64,000 bases of DNA. Origin: Pseudomonas sp. AB6. GTDB taxonomy: Bacteria > Pseudomonadota > Gammaproteobacteria > Pseudomonadales > Pseudomonadaceae. The notes under the pieces are model-generated. The model searched no databases and was not told where the DNA came from. It saw only the letters and a program-made list of their open reading frames with translations. The DNA lies in the NCBI RefSeq assembly GCF_034314105.1, contig NZ_JAVIWJ010000001.1, forward strand, positions 779,501 through 843,500, given 5' to 3'. Both the position numbers and the translations under genes were made by a program. This document shows positions 46,252-55,511 of the stretch, piece after piece; within the stretch, counting starts at the first letter, position 1; each line of letters starts with the position of its first letter.

Positions 46252-47124
46252 CTAGTGCCCAAAGCGCTTTGGGTCTTTTTCGCGGTTGTCTGTTTTTTCG
46301 CTTTCGCTACGGATTTGCGCGTGGCTGATCAGGGCGAAGATGAAACTGCCGCCGATGATGTTGCCCGCCAGCGTCGGTCCAGCGAAGGTTAGCCAGAAGT
46401 CTTTCCAAGGTAGCTGCCCGGCAAATACCAAATAAGACACTTCGGCCGAGCCGACGACGATGTGAGTGAAGTCTCCCAGCGCCATCAAATACGTTATGAG
46501 CAGGATGATCCAGATTTTCGCGTTTTCCATGGAGGGAATCATCCAGACCATGGTGGCGATCATCCAGCCGGAAATGATGCCCTTGGAGAACATTTGGCTC
46601 ACATCGTTCTCCATGACCTTATGACCTATATCGAGGAAAGCTGCATCGGTTCTAAGATCAAAAATCGGTAGATGCAACATCACATAGGCGACCAGCAACG
46701 TACCGGTCAAGTTGCCGACCAGCACGACGCTCCATAAGCGCAGCAGCCGTGCGAAGTTACGCAAGGTCGGTTTGCTCATGACCGGCAACACAGCGGTCAG
46801 GGTGTTTTCGGTGAATAACTGTTGTCTCGCCAGAATCACCGCGAGGAACCCTGCTGAATACCCCAGGCAGGCAATCACCTTACTGGCTTCGCCTGCGGGC
46901 AGGCGTGCATTGAATAAGCCCATCGCCATCAGCGACAAACCCATGGTCAAGCCTGCGGCCAGAGCCGACCACCATAACGCAGCCACGCTGCGCTCCAGCT
47001 CTTGGTCGCCTTGCAAGCGAATGGTTTCATGCAGCACCGCCGCACGAGGAGGTTGGTTTTTGTCGACGTTTTTTTCTTCTGCCTCGGACAGCCCTGGGGT
47101 TTTGCCGTCTGTTTTGCTGGCCAT
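46252..47124 (-). CDS. Formate/nitrite transporter (FNT) family protein, YfdC-like
   Basis: 290 residues from the ATG at 47124 (AAGGA, 5-nt spacing). Six membrane spans with FNT features (LGYSAGFLAVILARQQLFTENTL in the first half, GDFTHIVVGSAEVSYLVFAG in the second). A charged N-terminal tail of ~50 residues and C-terminal Lys/Glu-rich tail are like E. coli YfdC. Transported anion unknown. Confidence 0.87.
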   Translation of the reverse strand: MASKTDGKTPGLSEAEEKNVDKNQPPRAAVLHETIRLQGDQELERSVAALWWSALAAGLTMGLSLMAMGLFNARLPAGEASKVIACLGYSAGFLAVILARQQLFTENTLTAVLPVMSKPTLRNFARLLRLWSVVLVGNLTGTLLVAYVMLHLPIFDLRTDAAFLDIGHKVMENDVSQMFSKGIISGWMIATMVWMIPSMENAKIWIILLITYLMALGDFTHIVVGSAEVSYLVFAGQLPWKDFWLTFAGPTLAGNIIGGSFIFALISHAQIRSESEKTDNREKDPKRFGH

Positions 47125-47285
47125 AAAAGTCCTTGATTCGGGTACGGAGTTTATTTGTGGCGCATGGAATGCTGCACGGCGCTGGTGGTTAAGACACAAT
47201 CCGCTGTCGAGCGTTCGGCCCTTTCCTTTTTCAGGCCGAGGGCGCGAGTTTTGCGAGCACAGTCTATTTATTCAGGAGAAATACC

Positions 47286-47768
47286 GTGAGCATCCTCATT
47301 CGTGAAGCGACCAGGGCCGATGCCGAGGTGATCCTCGGCTTTATTACCGAACTGGCAACCTACGAAAACGCCGAACACGAAGTATTGGCCCGCGTAGCGG
47401 ACATCGAGCGCAGCCTATTCGATGAACCATCCCCGGCGCGGGCTTTGATCTGTCTGCTCGATGAGCAGCCAATTGGTTTCGCGGTCTACTTTCTTAGCTA
47501 CTCGACTTGGCAGGGGCGCAAAGGTCTTTACCTGGAAGATTTGTTTGTCTCTTCGCGTCACCGTGGCGTGGGTGCCGGGAAAAAACTGCTTCGCCATTTG
47601 GCCAAGTTGGCTTACGACAGCGGTTGCGGACGCTTTGAGTGGAGTGTGTTGGACTGGAACACCCCGGCTATTGATTTTTACAAATCCATCGGCGCAGAGC
47701 CCCAGGAGGAGTGGGTCCGTTATCGCCTGGCCGGGGATACGTTGAAAGGCTTCGCGTTGGGCGAGTGA
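47286..47768 (+). CDS. GNAT acetyltransferase, diamine/spermidine N-acetyltransferase-like
   Basis: 160 residues, GTG start with CAGGAGA 6 nt upstream. GNAT core LYLEDLFVSSRHRGVGAGKKLLRHLAKLAYDSGCGRFEWSVLDWNTPAIDFYKSIGAEP with the RHRGVGAG acetyl-CoA loop. The ELATYENAEHEV segment resembles eukaryotic-type SAT enzymes. Its 3' end overlaps the convergent nicotinamidase gene by 49 bp. Confidence 0.9.
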   Translation: MSILIREATRADAEVILGFITELATYENAEHEVLARVADIERSLFDEPSPARALICLLDEQPIGFAVYFLSYSTWQGRKGLYLEDLFVSSRHRGVGAGKKLLRHLAKLAYDSGCGRFEWSVLDWNTPAIDFYKSIGAEPQEEWVRYRLAGDTLKGFALGE

Positions 47769-48427
47769 TCTTTGCTGATGCTGAATACTTCGTCGGACTC
47801 AATGCGTTGCACCCCAGCCAGCAGCATCGTTTCCCACGCGGTGTCGAGTGAGCCGTTTAAGTCTATGGCGCGGCAGGCGTCGGCGATGACAAAGGTGTCA
47901 AAACCCTCTGCACAAGCATCTTGGGCCGACCATGCGACACAAAAATCCAAAGCCAGGCCGACCAGAAATACAGTGTGTATGCCGCGATCCCTGAGGTAGC
48001 CAGCAAGCCCGGTGCGGGTGCAGCGGTCGGCTTCAATAAACGCAGAGTAGCTGTCGATGCAGGCGTTATAGCCCTTGCGCACAATCAGCTGAGCATTGGG
48101 TAGCTCAAGGTCGGCGTGTAGCTGTGCGCCGTGGCTGTTTTGTATGCAGTGATCCGGCCACAGGGTTTGTGCGCCGTAAGGCAGGTGAATGTTGTCGAAC
48201 GGTTTGCGTTCGGCATGGCTGGAGGCAAAAGAGAGGTGGCCGGCAGGATGCCAGTCCTGAGTGATGATCACGTTGCGAAAGCATGCCCCGAGTTGATTGA
48301 CCAGTGGCACCAAGGCGTTGCCATCGATGACCGCCAGTTGCCCTCCAGGCATGAAATCATTTTGCATATCAATAACCAGCAGCGCGCTACCAGAGCTGTT
48401 GGGGGAAGAAGCGCTTGAAAAAATCAT
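47720..48427 (-). CDS. pncA: Nicotinamidase, PncA-like
   Basis: 235 residues from the ATG at 48427 (GGAG, 6-nt spacing); an ATG eight codons upstream lacks a site. Isochorismatase-fold amidase: catalytic Asp in LLVIDMQNDFMPGG, metal ligands in DWHPAGHLSF, Lys in RKG and catalytic Cys in LALDFCVAWSAQDA. Converts nicotinamide to nicotinate for NAD salvage. Convergent overlap with the GNAT gene. Confidence 0.92.
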   Translation of the reverse strand: MIFSSASSPNSSGSALLVIDMQNDFMPGGQLAVIDGNALVPLVNQLGACFRNVIITQDWHPAGHLSFASSHAERKPFDNIHLPYGAQTLWPDHCIQNSHGAQLHADLELPNAQLIVRKGYNACIDSYSAFIEADRCTRTGLAGYLRDRGIHTVFLVGLALDFCVAWSAQDACAEGFDTFVIADACRAIDLNGSLDTAWETMLLAGVQRIESDEVFSISKDHSPNAKPFNVSPARR

Positions 48428-48599
48428 GGTCAGCTCCGCCTTGAGCGTCATCCGCGGTGGCGGAAAGTCGCAGTGTGCCTCACTCGGCGCAGAACCATAA
48501 GCCGTTGTTGAGCGCCTTAATCGATAAAGCTGCGAATTAGTAGACGGTATCGCCGGTACTGTCTCTTCGCGTATTCATCCCCAAAGGCTCGACTCGGTA

Positions 48600-49565
48600 T
48601 TACCCCAGCACCCTAATAGGTTCTCCTCCGTGCCAAGCCTGAATGTTTTCGATCATTTGGCTAAAGAATATCCGGTAGTTGTTCTCGGTGACGTAACCGA
48701 TGTGCGGCGTTGCCAGCACGTTGCTCAAGGTACGAAACGGATGATCGACGGGCAGGGGTTCCGGCTCAAAAACATCCAGCGCTGCGCCGGCAATATCACC
48801 GCGTTGTAACAAGCCAATGAGTGCCGCTTCGTCGACGATGGGACCGCGCGCTGTATTGATCAGATAGGCTGTAAGCTTCATCCAGCTCAGCGCTTGGGCA
48901 TCGACGATGCCGCGACTGCGGTCGCTGAGGACCAGGTGCACACTTAGCACATCCGATTGTTCAAACAGTTCGCGCTTGGTGACGTAGGTCACGCCGACTT
49001 CAGCAGCACGTTCGGCGGTAAGGTTTTCACTCCAGGCGATCACCCGCATGCCAAATGCCTGGGCATATTTAGCGACCCATTGACCAATATTACCCAAGCC
49101 CAAAATACCCAGCGTCTTGCCATACAAGTCGCCGCCCAAGCCGATTTGCCACCCGCCTTGGCGGAGGGAATTGGCTTCCCCCACCATGTGGCGGGTAATG
49201 CCCATGATCAATGCCCAAGTCAATTCGGGCGCGGCGTTTTTGTAGCTGGCAGTGCCGCACACTTGAATGCCCAAGCGTGCCGTAGCGTAGAGGTCGATTG
49301 CGGCATTGCGCATGCCACCAGTGACCAGCAGCTTCAGACGTGGCAATTGGCTTAATAATGCATCGTTGAACTGTGTACGCTCACGCATCACGCAAATTAC
49401 GTCGAACGACGCTAGCCGGGTGATCATGGTGTCGGCGTCTGCCGGGAATTCGTGCAAAAAACTTAGCTCTGCGAAGGTGCTGAGAACGGTCCAGTCCACC
49501 ACGTCGCTGGCTATTGATTGCCAGTCATCAAGGACGGCGATGTGCAGGCGAGAATGCTCAGTCAT
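48600..49565 (-). CDS. D-2-hydroxyacid dehydrogenase
   Basis: 321 residues. NAD(P)-binding LGILGLGNIGQWVAKYAQAFG; catalytic Arg in NTARGPIVDEAAL, Glu in DVFEPEPLP and His in ATPHIGYVTENNY. SerA/glyoxylate-reductase superfamily, close to phosphoglycerate-dehydrogenase-like proteins; substrate not predictable. Single gene on the minus strand. Confidence 0.92.
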   Translation of the reverse strand: MTEHSRLHIAVLDDWQSIASDVVDWTVLSTFAELSFLHEFPADADTMITRLASFDVICVMRERTQFNDALLSQLPRLKLLVTGGMRNAAIDLYATARLGIQVCGTASYKNAAPELTWALIMGITRHMVGEANSLRQGGWQIGLGGDLYGKTLGILGLGNIGQWVAKYAQAFGMRVIAWSENLTAERAAEVGVTYVTKRELFEQSDVLSVHLVLSDRSRGIVDAQALSWMKLTAYLINTARGPIVDEAALIGLLQRGDIAGAALDVFEPEPLPVDHPFRTLSNVLATPHIGYVTENNYRIFFSQMIENIQAWHGGEPIRVLG

Positions 49566-49599
49566 TCAAAATGCCTCGATAAGGTGCGCTGGAATTTTT

Positions 49600-49624
49600 C
49601 GCAGCAAACAAGGGCTTGCTCCTG
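49600..49624 (-). repeat. Solitary REP half-site
   Basis: CGCAGCAAACAAGGGCTTGCTCCTG resembles one arm of the GTGGGAGCAAGC-type Pseudomonas REP; no facing partner is visible. Confidence 0.55.
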
Positions 49625-49666
49625 AATTTCATTTTTTATGCAATAAATGATTCGTAGAACGATGTT

Positions 49667-50320
49667 CTAACCAAATAATCCCGCCGCGATATTGATCGAA
49701 AACCCCAAAATCGCTGTATTGAACACAAAGCCAATCAACGACTGCGCCAGCACGGTCTTGCGCAAATCTCGGCTGGCGACACCGACGTCGGCTGTTTGTA
49801 CGGCAACGCTGATGGTGAAAGAAAAATACAAGAAGTCCCAATAGTTCGGATTTTTTTCGCCATCTGCAAAGCGCAATGCCGGTTCCGGAGTGTTGGCGGT
49901 ATAGAACAGCCGCGCATAGTGCAGGCTGAAAATCACCCCGGTCATCAGCCATGAACCCACCACGGTTACCCCGGTGAAGCCGTAATGCCAAGCTTTGAGG
50001 CTGGCGCTGAGGTCTTTGCTACCGATCAACTCCACGCTGATAGCTGCCAGGCTGGCAATCGCTGCCACGCAAACCATGGCCAATACGAGCCCGGCATTTT
50101 CATCTTCAACAATGGCAAAACGTTTGACGTCGTCGGCACCCGCACGATTGGTTCGCCATATCATCAGCATCAGGTATGTCCATACACCGATGTTCCAGCC
50201 GATCAATATGTGGGTGGTTGGCGTGAGTCCGGGAACAACGAAACTGCAGACGATTCCGCTGGCGCAGCCAATCAATCCAGCAACGGTCAGGCGGGGATGA
50301 GTATGGGCAAGATGAGGCAT
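49667..50320 (-). CDS. DUF1345 membrane protein
   Basis: 217 residues, five membrane spans, with the DUF1345 block [54 protein letters not shown], which resembles a truncated ion-channel pore segment. Function unknown. Divergent from cdaR. Confidence 0.87.
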   Translation of the reverse strand: MPHLAHTHPRLTVAGLIGCASGIVCSFVVPGLTPTTHILIGWNIGVWTYLMLMIWRTNRAGADDVKRFAIVEDENAGLVLAMVCVAAIASLAAISVELIGSKDLSASLKAWHYGFTGVTVVGSWLMTGVIFSLHYARLFYTANTPEPALRFADGEKNPNYWDFLYFSFTISVAVQTADVGVASRDLRKTVLAQSLIGFVFNTAILGFSINIAAGLFG

Positions 50321-50501
50321 TGGGAAGCATCGCGGTCAGGGTCTGTGCAAACCTTAGCACGGCCTTTGTGTTAGATGAAAAAACCGCACGCTGGTGGGCC
50401 TGTGTCGTAAAACCGTCGGGGCGAAAAGCCGCAGAGGAGTCTATGATTCAGCGCTATGATTGAGGCAAACTCCTCTGATTCCCCTCTATGCGGAGCCTTT
50501 T

Positions 50502-51605
50502 ATGTTTGCGCTTGACCACGCCCTTGCCCAAGACATCGTTGACCGAGCTATGGCGATTCTGCCGTGCAACGTCAATGTGATGGATTATCTGGGCATCATC
50601 ATCGGAAGTGGTGAGGCCGACCGTTTGTACACTCGGCACGAGGGCGCGCAGTTAGTGCTGGCCAATCATCGAGTGGTGGAAATTGACTCGCAAACTGCCA
50701 AGCACCTGAGCGGCGTCCGGCCGGGGGTCAATTTGCCGTTGATGCTCGATCAGCAATTGGTGGGCGTGCTAGGTATCACGGGCGAACCCGATCAGGTTCG
50801 GGTCTACGGCGAGTTGGTCAAGATGACCGCCGAAATGCTTATGGAACATCGGCGCCAGCAAGCGGACCAAAATTGGCGGCATCAGCGCAGCGAAGATTTA
50901 CTCTCCAGGCTGTTGCTGTCCGACTGCCCCGACGCGTTGGTTGAAGAGGCTGAACACCTGGGATTGCAACCGCAATTACCGCGTCAAGCGGTCTTGATTG
51001 AACTGCCAGCACACACGGCTACGGCCAATCAAATAAGCAATTGGCTGAATACTCGTTACACCAACAGTTGGTGCGTCGTTCGCGAATCGACGCTGGTGTA
51101 TTGGTGCCGAGCCAATGGTAAAGAGCGCGACGACGCACTGCTGCTGGAGCAACTAAATGAGCAGGGTTGGGCAGCACTGCGCTTGGTCACCGTGGAGCAA
51201 TCTGCCGATCTGTCGACCTTACGCCACGCGTGCGCCGCCGCTCGAGATTTGCTTGATTACGCGCGCCACGTTCATCCACAACAACGGCTCTTTCGTTTGG
51301 CGGTGCATCGGCTTGCGGTATTGTTTTGGCGTTACCGAAATGATTGGCTGGCTCAAGGCATCGCTGATCCCATCACCCGATTGCAGCACAGCAATAGCAG
51401 CCTGTTGCTGGAAACTTTACGCAGTTGGTTCGATTACAGCGGCGAAAGCCAGGCCTGCGCCGACGCGTTAGGCATTCACCGTAATAGTCTGCGTTATCGT
51501 CTGGAAAAAGTTGCCGAACTCAGCGGCTGCGATCCCTATCGAACCAACGACCTTCTGCGCCTTTACTTGGGTTTGCAAATGACTGCGCGCGTTGTTAATG
51601 AGTAA
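50502..51605 (+). CDS. cdaR: CdaR-type sugar-diacid regulator
   Basis: 367 residues from the ATG at 50502 (CGGAG, 6-nt spacing). N-terminal diacid-recognition domain (IVDRAMAILPCNVNVMDYLGIIIGSGEADRLYTRHEGA) and C-terminal PucR-type HTH (ACADALGIHRNSLRYRLEKVAELSGCDPYRTNDLLRLYL). CdaR activates glycerate/glucarate genes; here glycerate kinase follows 117 bp downstream on the same strand, matching that role. Confidence 0.93.
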   Translation: MFALDHALAQDIVDRAMAILPCNVNVMDYLGIIIGSGEADRLYTRHEGAQLVLANHRVVEIDSQTAKHLSGVRPGVNLPLMLDQQLVGVLGITGEPDQVRVYGELVKMTAEMLMEHRRQQADQNWRHQRSEDLLSRLLLSDCPDALVEEAEHLGLQPQLPRQAVLIELPAHTATANQISNWLNTRYTNSWCVVRESTLVYWCRANGKERDDALLLEQLNEQGWAALRLVTVEQSADLSTLRHACAAARDLLDYARHVHPQQRLFRLAVHRLAVLFWRYRNDWLAQGIADPITRLQHSNSSLLLETLRSWFDYSGESQACADALGIHRNSLRYRLEKVAELSGCDPYRTNDLLRLYLGLQMTARVVNE

Positions 51606-51722
51606 AACGGTCGCGACCTTTGTTCCGATGACCAACAGCCTGTGACGTTAGTTGTGCGAAGGTCAGGCGGCAAACGTGGGCCGGGGTGAGAACATCCACG
51701 TATTACGGACAGGAAAATAATC

Positions 51723-52862
51723 ATGAAAATCGTCATCGCCCCGGATTCTTTCAAGGACAGTCTGAGCGCTCAAGCTGCGGCCATTGCTATCGCGAGCGGC
51801 CTTGCCGAAGTCTGGCCTGATGCCGAACTCGTTCAATGCCCGATGGCAGATGGCGGTGAAGGCACTATCGAGGCGATTTTGGCGGCGTGTGATGGTCATT
51901 GGATGAGCGCCTCGGTAACTGGGCCGCTGGGAGATGCGGTTGACGCGCAATGGGGTTGGCTAGCGCAAAGCCGCACCGCGATCATCGAAATGGCCATGGC
52001 CAGCGGCCTGCAACTCTTGACCCTGGAACAACGAAACGCCTGCCTCAGCAGTACTCAAGGTACAGGCGAATTGATCGGCGCGGCGCTGGATGCCGGTGCG
52101 CAACGGATCATTTTGGCTATTGGCGGCAGTGCGACCAATGACGCAGGCAGCGGCATGCTGTCGGCACTGGGTGCGCGGTTTCTGGATGCCCAGGGGCAGC
52201 GTGTGGAGCCGGGCGGCCTGGCATTGGCGCGGGTCCAACGGATCGAAATGGATGGCCTCGACAAGCGTTTGCGCGACGTGTGCTTTGAAGTCGCTGCGGA
52301 CGTTGATAATCCGTTGTGCGGTCTGCATGGGGCGTCGCATGTCTTTGGGCCGCAAAAGGGCGCGTCACCGCAGCAAGTCCTGGAATTGGACGCGGCGTTG
52401 GGGCATTTCGCCGATCAATCTGCTGAGGTGCTGAACCGCGATCTACGGGACGACCCCGGATGTGGTGCGGCGGGTGGCATGGGCTTCGCCGCCAAGGCGT
52501 ATCTGAATGCGACCTTTCGTCCCGGCGTGGACGTAGTGGCTGATCTGGTTGGACTGGCCGATGCACTGGAGGGCGCCGACTGGGTAATTACCGGCGAGGG
52601 TCGTTTCGACGCTCAGACTCTGCGTGGTAAAACGCCATTTGGGGTTGCCAAAATTGCCCAGCACAAAGGCGTTCCGGTGATCGTTTTGGCGGGAACGCTG
52701 GGGGAGGGCTATGCCCAGTTGTACCAACACGGCATAAATGCGGCTTTTGCGCTGACCAGTGGCCCGATGACCCTCGATTATGCATGTCGTAATGCCGCCC
52801 AATTGTTACACGACCGAGCGCGTGATCTGGCTCGGGTGTGGCAGTTGGCGTCGTCACGCTAA
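51723..52862 (+). CDS. garK: Glycerate 2-kinase (GarK/GlxK type)
   Basis: 379 residues beginning MKIVIAPDSFKDSLSA, the classical start of this family. Conserved blocks: PMADGGEGTIEAI, LAIGGSATNDAGSGMLSALGARFLD, ADVDNPLCG, FGPQKGASPQQV, GAAGGMGFAAKAYL and TGEGRFDAQTLRGKTPFGVA. Phosphorylates glycerate to 2-phosphoglycerate, feeding glycolysis from glyoxylate or sugar diacids. Its stop overlaps the convergent oxygenase gene by 4 bp. Confidence 0.95.
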   Translation: MKIVIAPDSFKDSLSAQAAAIAIASGLAEVWPDAELVQCPMADGGEGTIEAILAACDGHWMSASVTGPLGDAVDAQWGWLAQSRTAIIEMAMASGLQLLTLEQRNACLSSTQGTGELIGAALDAGAQRIILAIGGSATNDAGSGMLSALGARFLDAQGQRVEPGGLALARVQRIEMDGLDKRLRDVCFEVAADVDNPLCGLHGASHVFGPQKGASPQQVLELDAALGHFADQSAEVLNRDLRDDPGCGAAGGMGFAAKAYLNATFRPGVDVVADLVGLADALEGADWVITGEGRFDAQTLRGKTPFGVAKIAQHKGVPVIVLAGTLGEGYAQLYQHGINAAFALTSGPMTLDYACRNAAQLLHDRARDLARVWQLASSR

Positions 52863-53767
52863 GGGTATTTTTGGCCTTTTTTGTAAAGCGTGAGGTAACT
52901 GCAGCCTATCCATTCATGCAGACGTTGGCCGTCGCTCAAGCAACGAAAAAATCCCGGGGACATCCACCGTGCATGGCCATCTATATTTGGTGCGCCGCGC
53001 CCCTTACGCAGATCGTTGAGCCACAGGGTCCGGGTTTCGAAAGAGATGCGCGTCAGGGCGCTGCTATTAGGCACGCCTGCATGGGCATGGGCTCCGGAAA
53101 AGGCGATGATCGAACCGGGCGCGATCACCACGGGTTGCCCAAGGCTAGCGTCCACGGTTTCAAGTAAATGCGGAGTGGCCTGGTCAGCGTCTACCGAATT
53201 ACGGCCGCCGGCTTGGGATCGCGCTAGCACTGACGCAAGGTCGAACTCAGCACTGGTGTTTTGCAACGGTTGGTCCCATAAATGCGGGTACATGGCAAAT
53301 GTTCTTTGCGCACTCACGGGGTAAATAGGCGCCCACCAATTGGTTTGCGCATACAGATTCGAACCCCAGGTATCACGATGAAACGCAATGGTTGCGGTTG
53401 CACGTGCACGAGACGCTGGGGCGTCGGAACTGGGTGGCGGTTGAAAGCGTAAGTGCAGCCGGTCACAGGCAAGCTCCACAGGGTCAAGGCCGATGTCTTC
53501 CATGAGCTTGACCCAGAGGCGATTTGCTTCGTGTGCCTGATGAAAATCAGCTTGGCAGCGAGTGAATCCTTCGGCTTGTTGGGCGTGGGACCAGTGCTGA
53601 TGAATCAGCGCAGGGGTGTGGGGAAACAGCGCCTCGCGCAGAAACTCATCGGCGAACGTCACCAGTTTCGCCATCGCCGGTTGGGCGTCGATAGCCAAGA
53701 TTTGCCCTTTGTAAATCCGCTCGTGGACGTCGTTGGGGGAGCAGGGCAGAGCTAGTGCGTGGTACAT
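52859..53767 (-). CDS. Probable Fe(II)/2-oxoglutarate-dependent oxygenase (PhyH-like)
   Basis: 302 residues, no named family recognised with certainty. The sequence has a likely iron facial triad: HRD at residues 130-132 (AFHRDTWGSNLYAQTNWWAPIYP) and a distal His in AFSGAHAHAGVPNSS (His227 or His229), followed by Arg240 (LTRISFETRTL) as candidate 2-oxoglutarate anchor. The spacing and NWWAP-type segment fit phytanoyl-CoA-dioxygenase-like enzymes. Stands alone between garK and the DHA2 exporter. Substrate unknown. Confidence 0.65.
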   Translation of the reverse strand: MYHALALPCSPNDVHERIYKGQILAIDAQPAMAKLVTFADEFLREALFPHTPALIHQHWSHAQQAEGFTRCQADFHQAHEANRLWVKLMEDIGLDPVELACDRLHLRFQPPPSSDAPASRARATATIAFHRDTWGSNLYAQTNWWAPIYPVSAQRTFAMYPHLWDQPLQNTSAEFDLASVLARSQAGGRNSVDADQATPHLLETVDASLGQPVVIAPGSIIAFSGAHAHAGVPNSSALTRISFETRTLWLNDLRKGRGAPNIDGHARWMSPGFFRCLSDGQRLHEWIGCSYLTLYKKGQKYP

Positions 53768-53856
53768 GATTGATGCCTCGAAAACGGCGACGTATTGAAC
53801 GCGCCGCTTCGCGATCCATTGCTGACAAGCGCGCTTTTACAAATCAAATCGTGCAT

Positions 53857-55386
53857 TTACGCCGGACTCATCTGCACCGAGGGAATCGGGTTACGCATCA
53901 AGGTGCCCACCAATATTGCACCGAACAACGCCAACAACCCGGCTAGCCAGAGAAGGGTGCTGAAACCTGCGACAAAAGCCTGTTGCGCCAAGGGCTGAAT
54001 CACTAAGCGAGCACTCTCTGTCAGGGGCGACAACGCGGCGGTCATATCGCCGGCCACCACACGCGAGGCGATGTAATCGGTTTGCGTCAACCATTCGGGG
54101 GCTTCCGTGTGCAGACTGCCACTCAACGCCTGTTGCGTGTGGCTGGCCAATACCGCGCCGTAGATCCCGATTGCCAACACAATGGCGCTGAAACGCATGG
54201 TGGTGCTCATGCCCGAGGCCATGCCTGCACGATCCCGCGGCACGCACGCCATAATGTTTTTCTGGGTATCACCATTGAGCAAACCGGCCCCAGCTCCGGT
54301 GACTGCAATGGCGCAAGCAAAACCCAAGTAACCGCCGACAGAGGCAGCCCATGCGCTGAGCAGGTTGCCGCAGCCCACCAAGACCAGTCCGACAGTCATC
54401 ATGCCTGCCGGTGAGAGATGGTTCGACAACCGCGCACCAATTTTCGGGAAGATCAGCATGGTCGCGGCGAACGGCAGCATGCCCAGTCCTGATGCAATGG
54501 CGCTAAAGCCCAAGCCGTTCTGCAGGTAGAACGGCAGCATCGTCATCATCACCTGAGCGCAGCCAGCGTAGGCGAACATCCCGAGCAGCGCTCCGATGAA
54601 GCGTGGGTGTTTGAACAATTGCAAATCAACCATCGGCCGATGCTGTAGGCGTTCCACCACAACGAACAGTGCCAAGAGCAGCACCCCGCCGGCCATGCGC
54701 AGGGTGGTCAGGCTGTTGTCCCAGCCAATACGATTGGCTTCGATCAAACCCCAGATCAAACACAACAAACTGCCGCTGAATGCCAAACTGCCCCAAGGGT
54801 CCAGTCGCGCCGATTGTTCATTGCGCGACTCGGGGATGTTGCGCCAGACCAAGAACATCAGCACCGCACCCACCGGCAGATTCAAGTAAAAAATCCAACG
54901 CCAGCCGACGAAAGAAGCGATCAACCCGCCGACGGTGGGCGCTGCGGTCATTGCCACGCCCATGCACGCCCCCCAGAACGCCCAGGCTTTAGCGCGTTCG
55001 GTTTCGTCGTGAAAGACGTGGCCGATAGTTGCCAGCGCCGAGGTCAGCAGCAACGCCGCACCCACACCCTTGATCGCACGTGCGATGTCGAGAAATAAGA
55101 TGTTGGGCGCAGCGCCGCAGCCCACCGACGCCAAAATAAATAGCACTAAGCCGCTGATCAGGGTTTTCTTGCGGCCGAAGCGATCAGCAATGCTGCCAGC
55201 CGGCAACAGCAGTGCCGCAAACGCCAGCATGTAAGCACTGACCACCCATTCAATGTCGGCGAAGCCCGCCCCCAAATCTCGGGCGATGCTGGGGAGCGTG
55301 ACGGCGACAATATTGGTGTCCAGAACAATGAGCGAGCAGACACCGGAAGCGGTCAACAAGGTCATACGCGGGCTAACGATTTTCAA
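53857..55386 (-). CDS. DHA2-family drug exporter (EmrB/QacA-like)
   Basis: 509 residues, about fourteen membrane spans. Typical segments: LDTNIVAVTLPSIARDLG, WVVSAYMLAFAALLLPAGSIADRFGRKK (motif A), APTVGGLIASFVGWRWIFYLNLPVG (motif C). TTG start with GGAGG 5 nt upstream, better supported than the ATG seven codons in. No membrane-fusion partner nearby. Divergent from a LysR regulator that probably controls it. Confidence 0.9.
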   Translation of the reverse strand: MKIVSPRMTLLTASGVCSLIVLDTNIVAVTLPSIARDLGAGFADIEWVVSAYMLAFAALLLPAGSIADRFGRKKTLISGLVLFILASVGCGAAPNILFLDIARAIKGVGAALLLTSALATIGHVFHDETERAKAWAFWGACMGVAMTAAPTVGGLIASFVGWRWIFYLNLPVGAVLMFLVWRNIPESRNEQSARLDPWGSLAFSGSLLCLIWGLIEANRIGWDNSLTTLRMAGGVLLLALFVVVERLQHRPMVDLQLFKHPRFIGALLGMFAYAGCAQVMMTMLPFYLQNGLGFSAIASGLGMLPFAATMLIFPKIGARLSNHLSPAGMMTVGLVLVGCGNLLSAWAASVGGYLGFACAIAVTGAGAGLLNGDTQKNIMACVPRDRAGMASGMSTTMRFSAIVLAIGIYGAVLASHTQQALSGSLHTEAPEWLTQTDYIASRVVAGDMTAALSPLTESARLVIQPLAQQAFVAGFSTLLWLAGLLALFGAILVGTLMRNPIPSVQMSPA

Positions 55387-55511
55387 TTCTGCCTCCGGGC
55401 GCTTATGCTCATGATTGTCTTGCAGGTAACGCTATCAGCAGCATAAAGCAAAGGTTTCAGCCTATGATTACCCATGCAGTAGGATTTCATTACCTTTGAG
55501 CTAATTCGACT

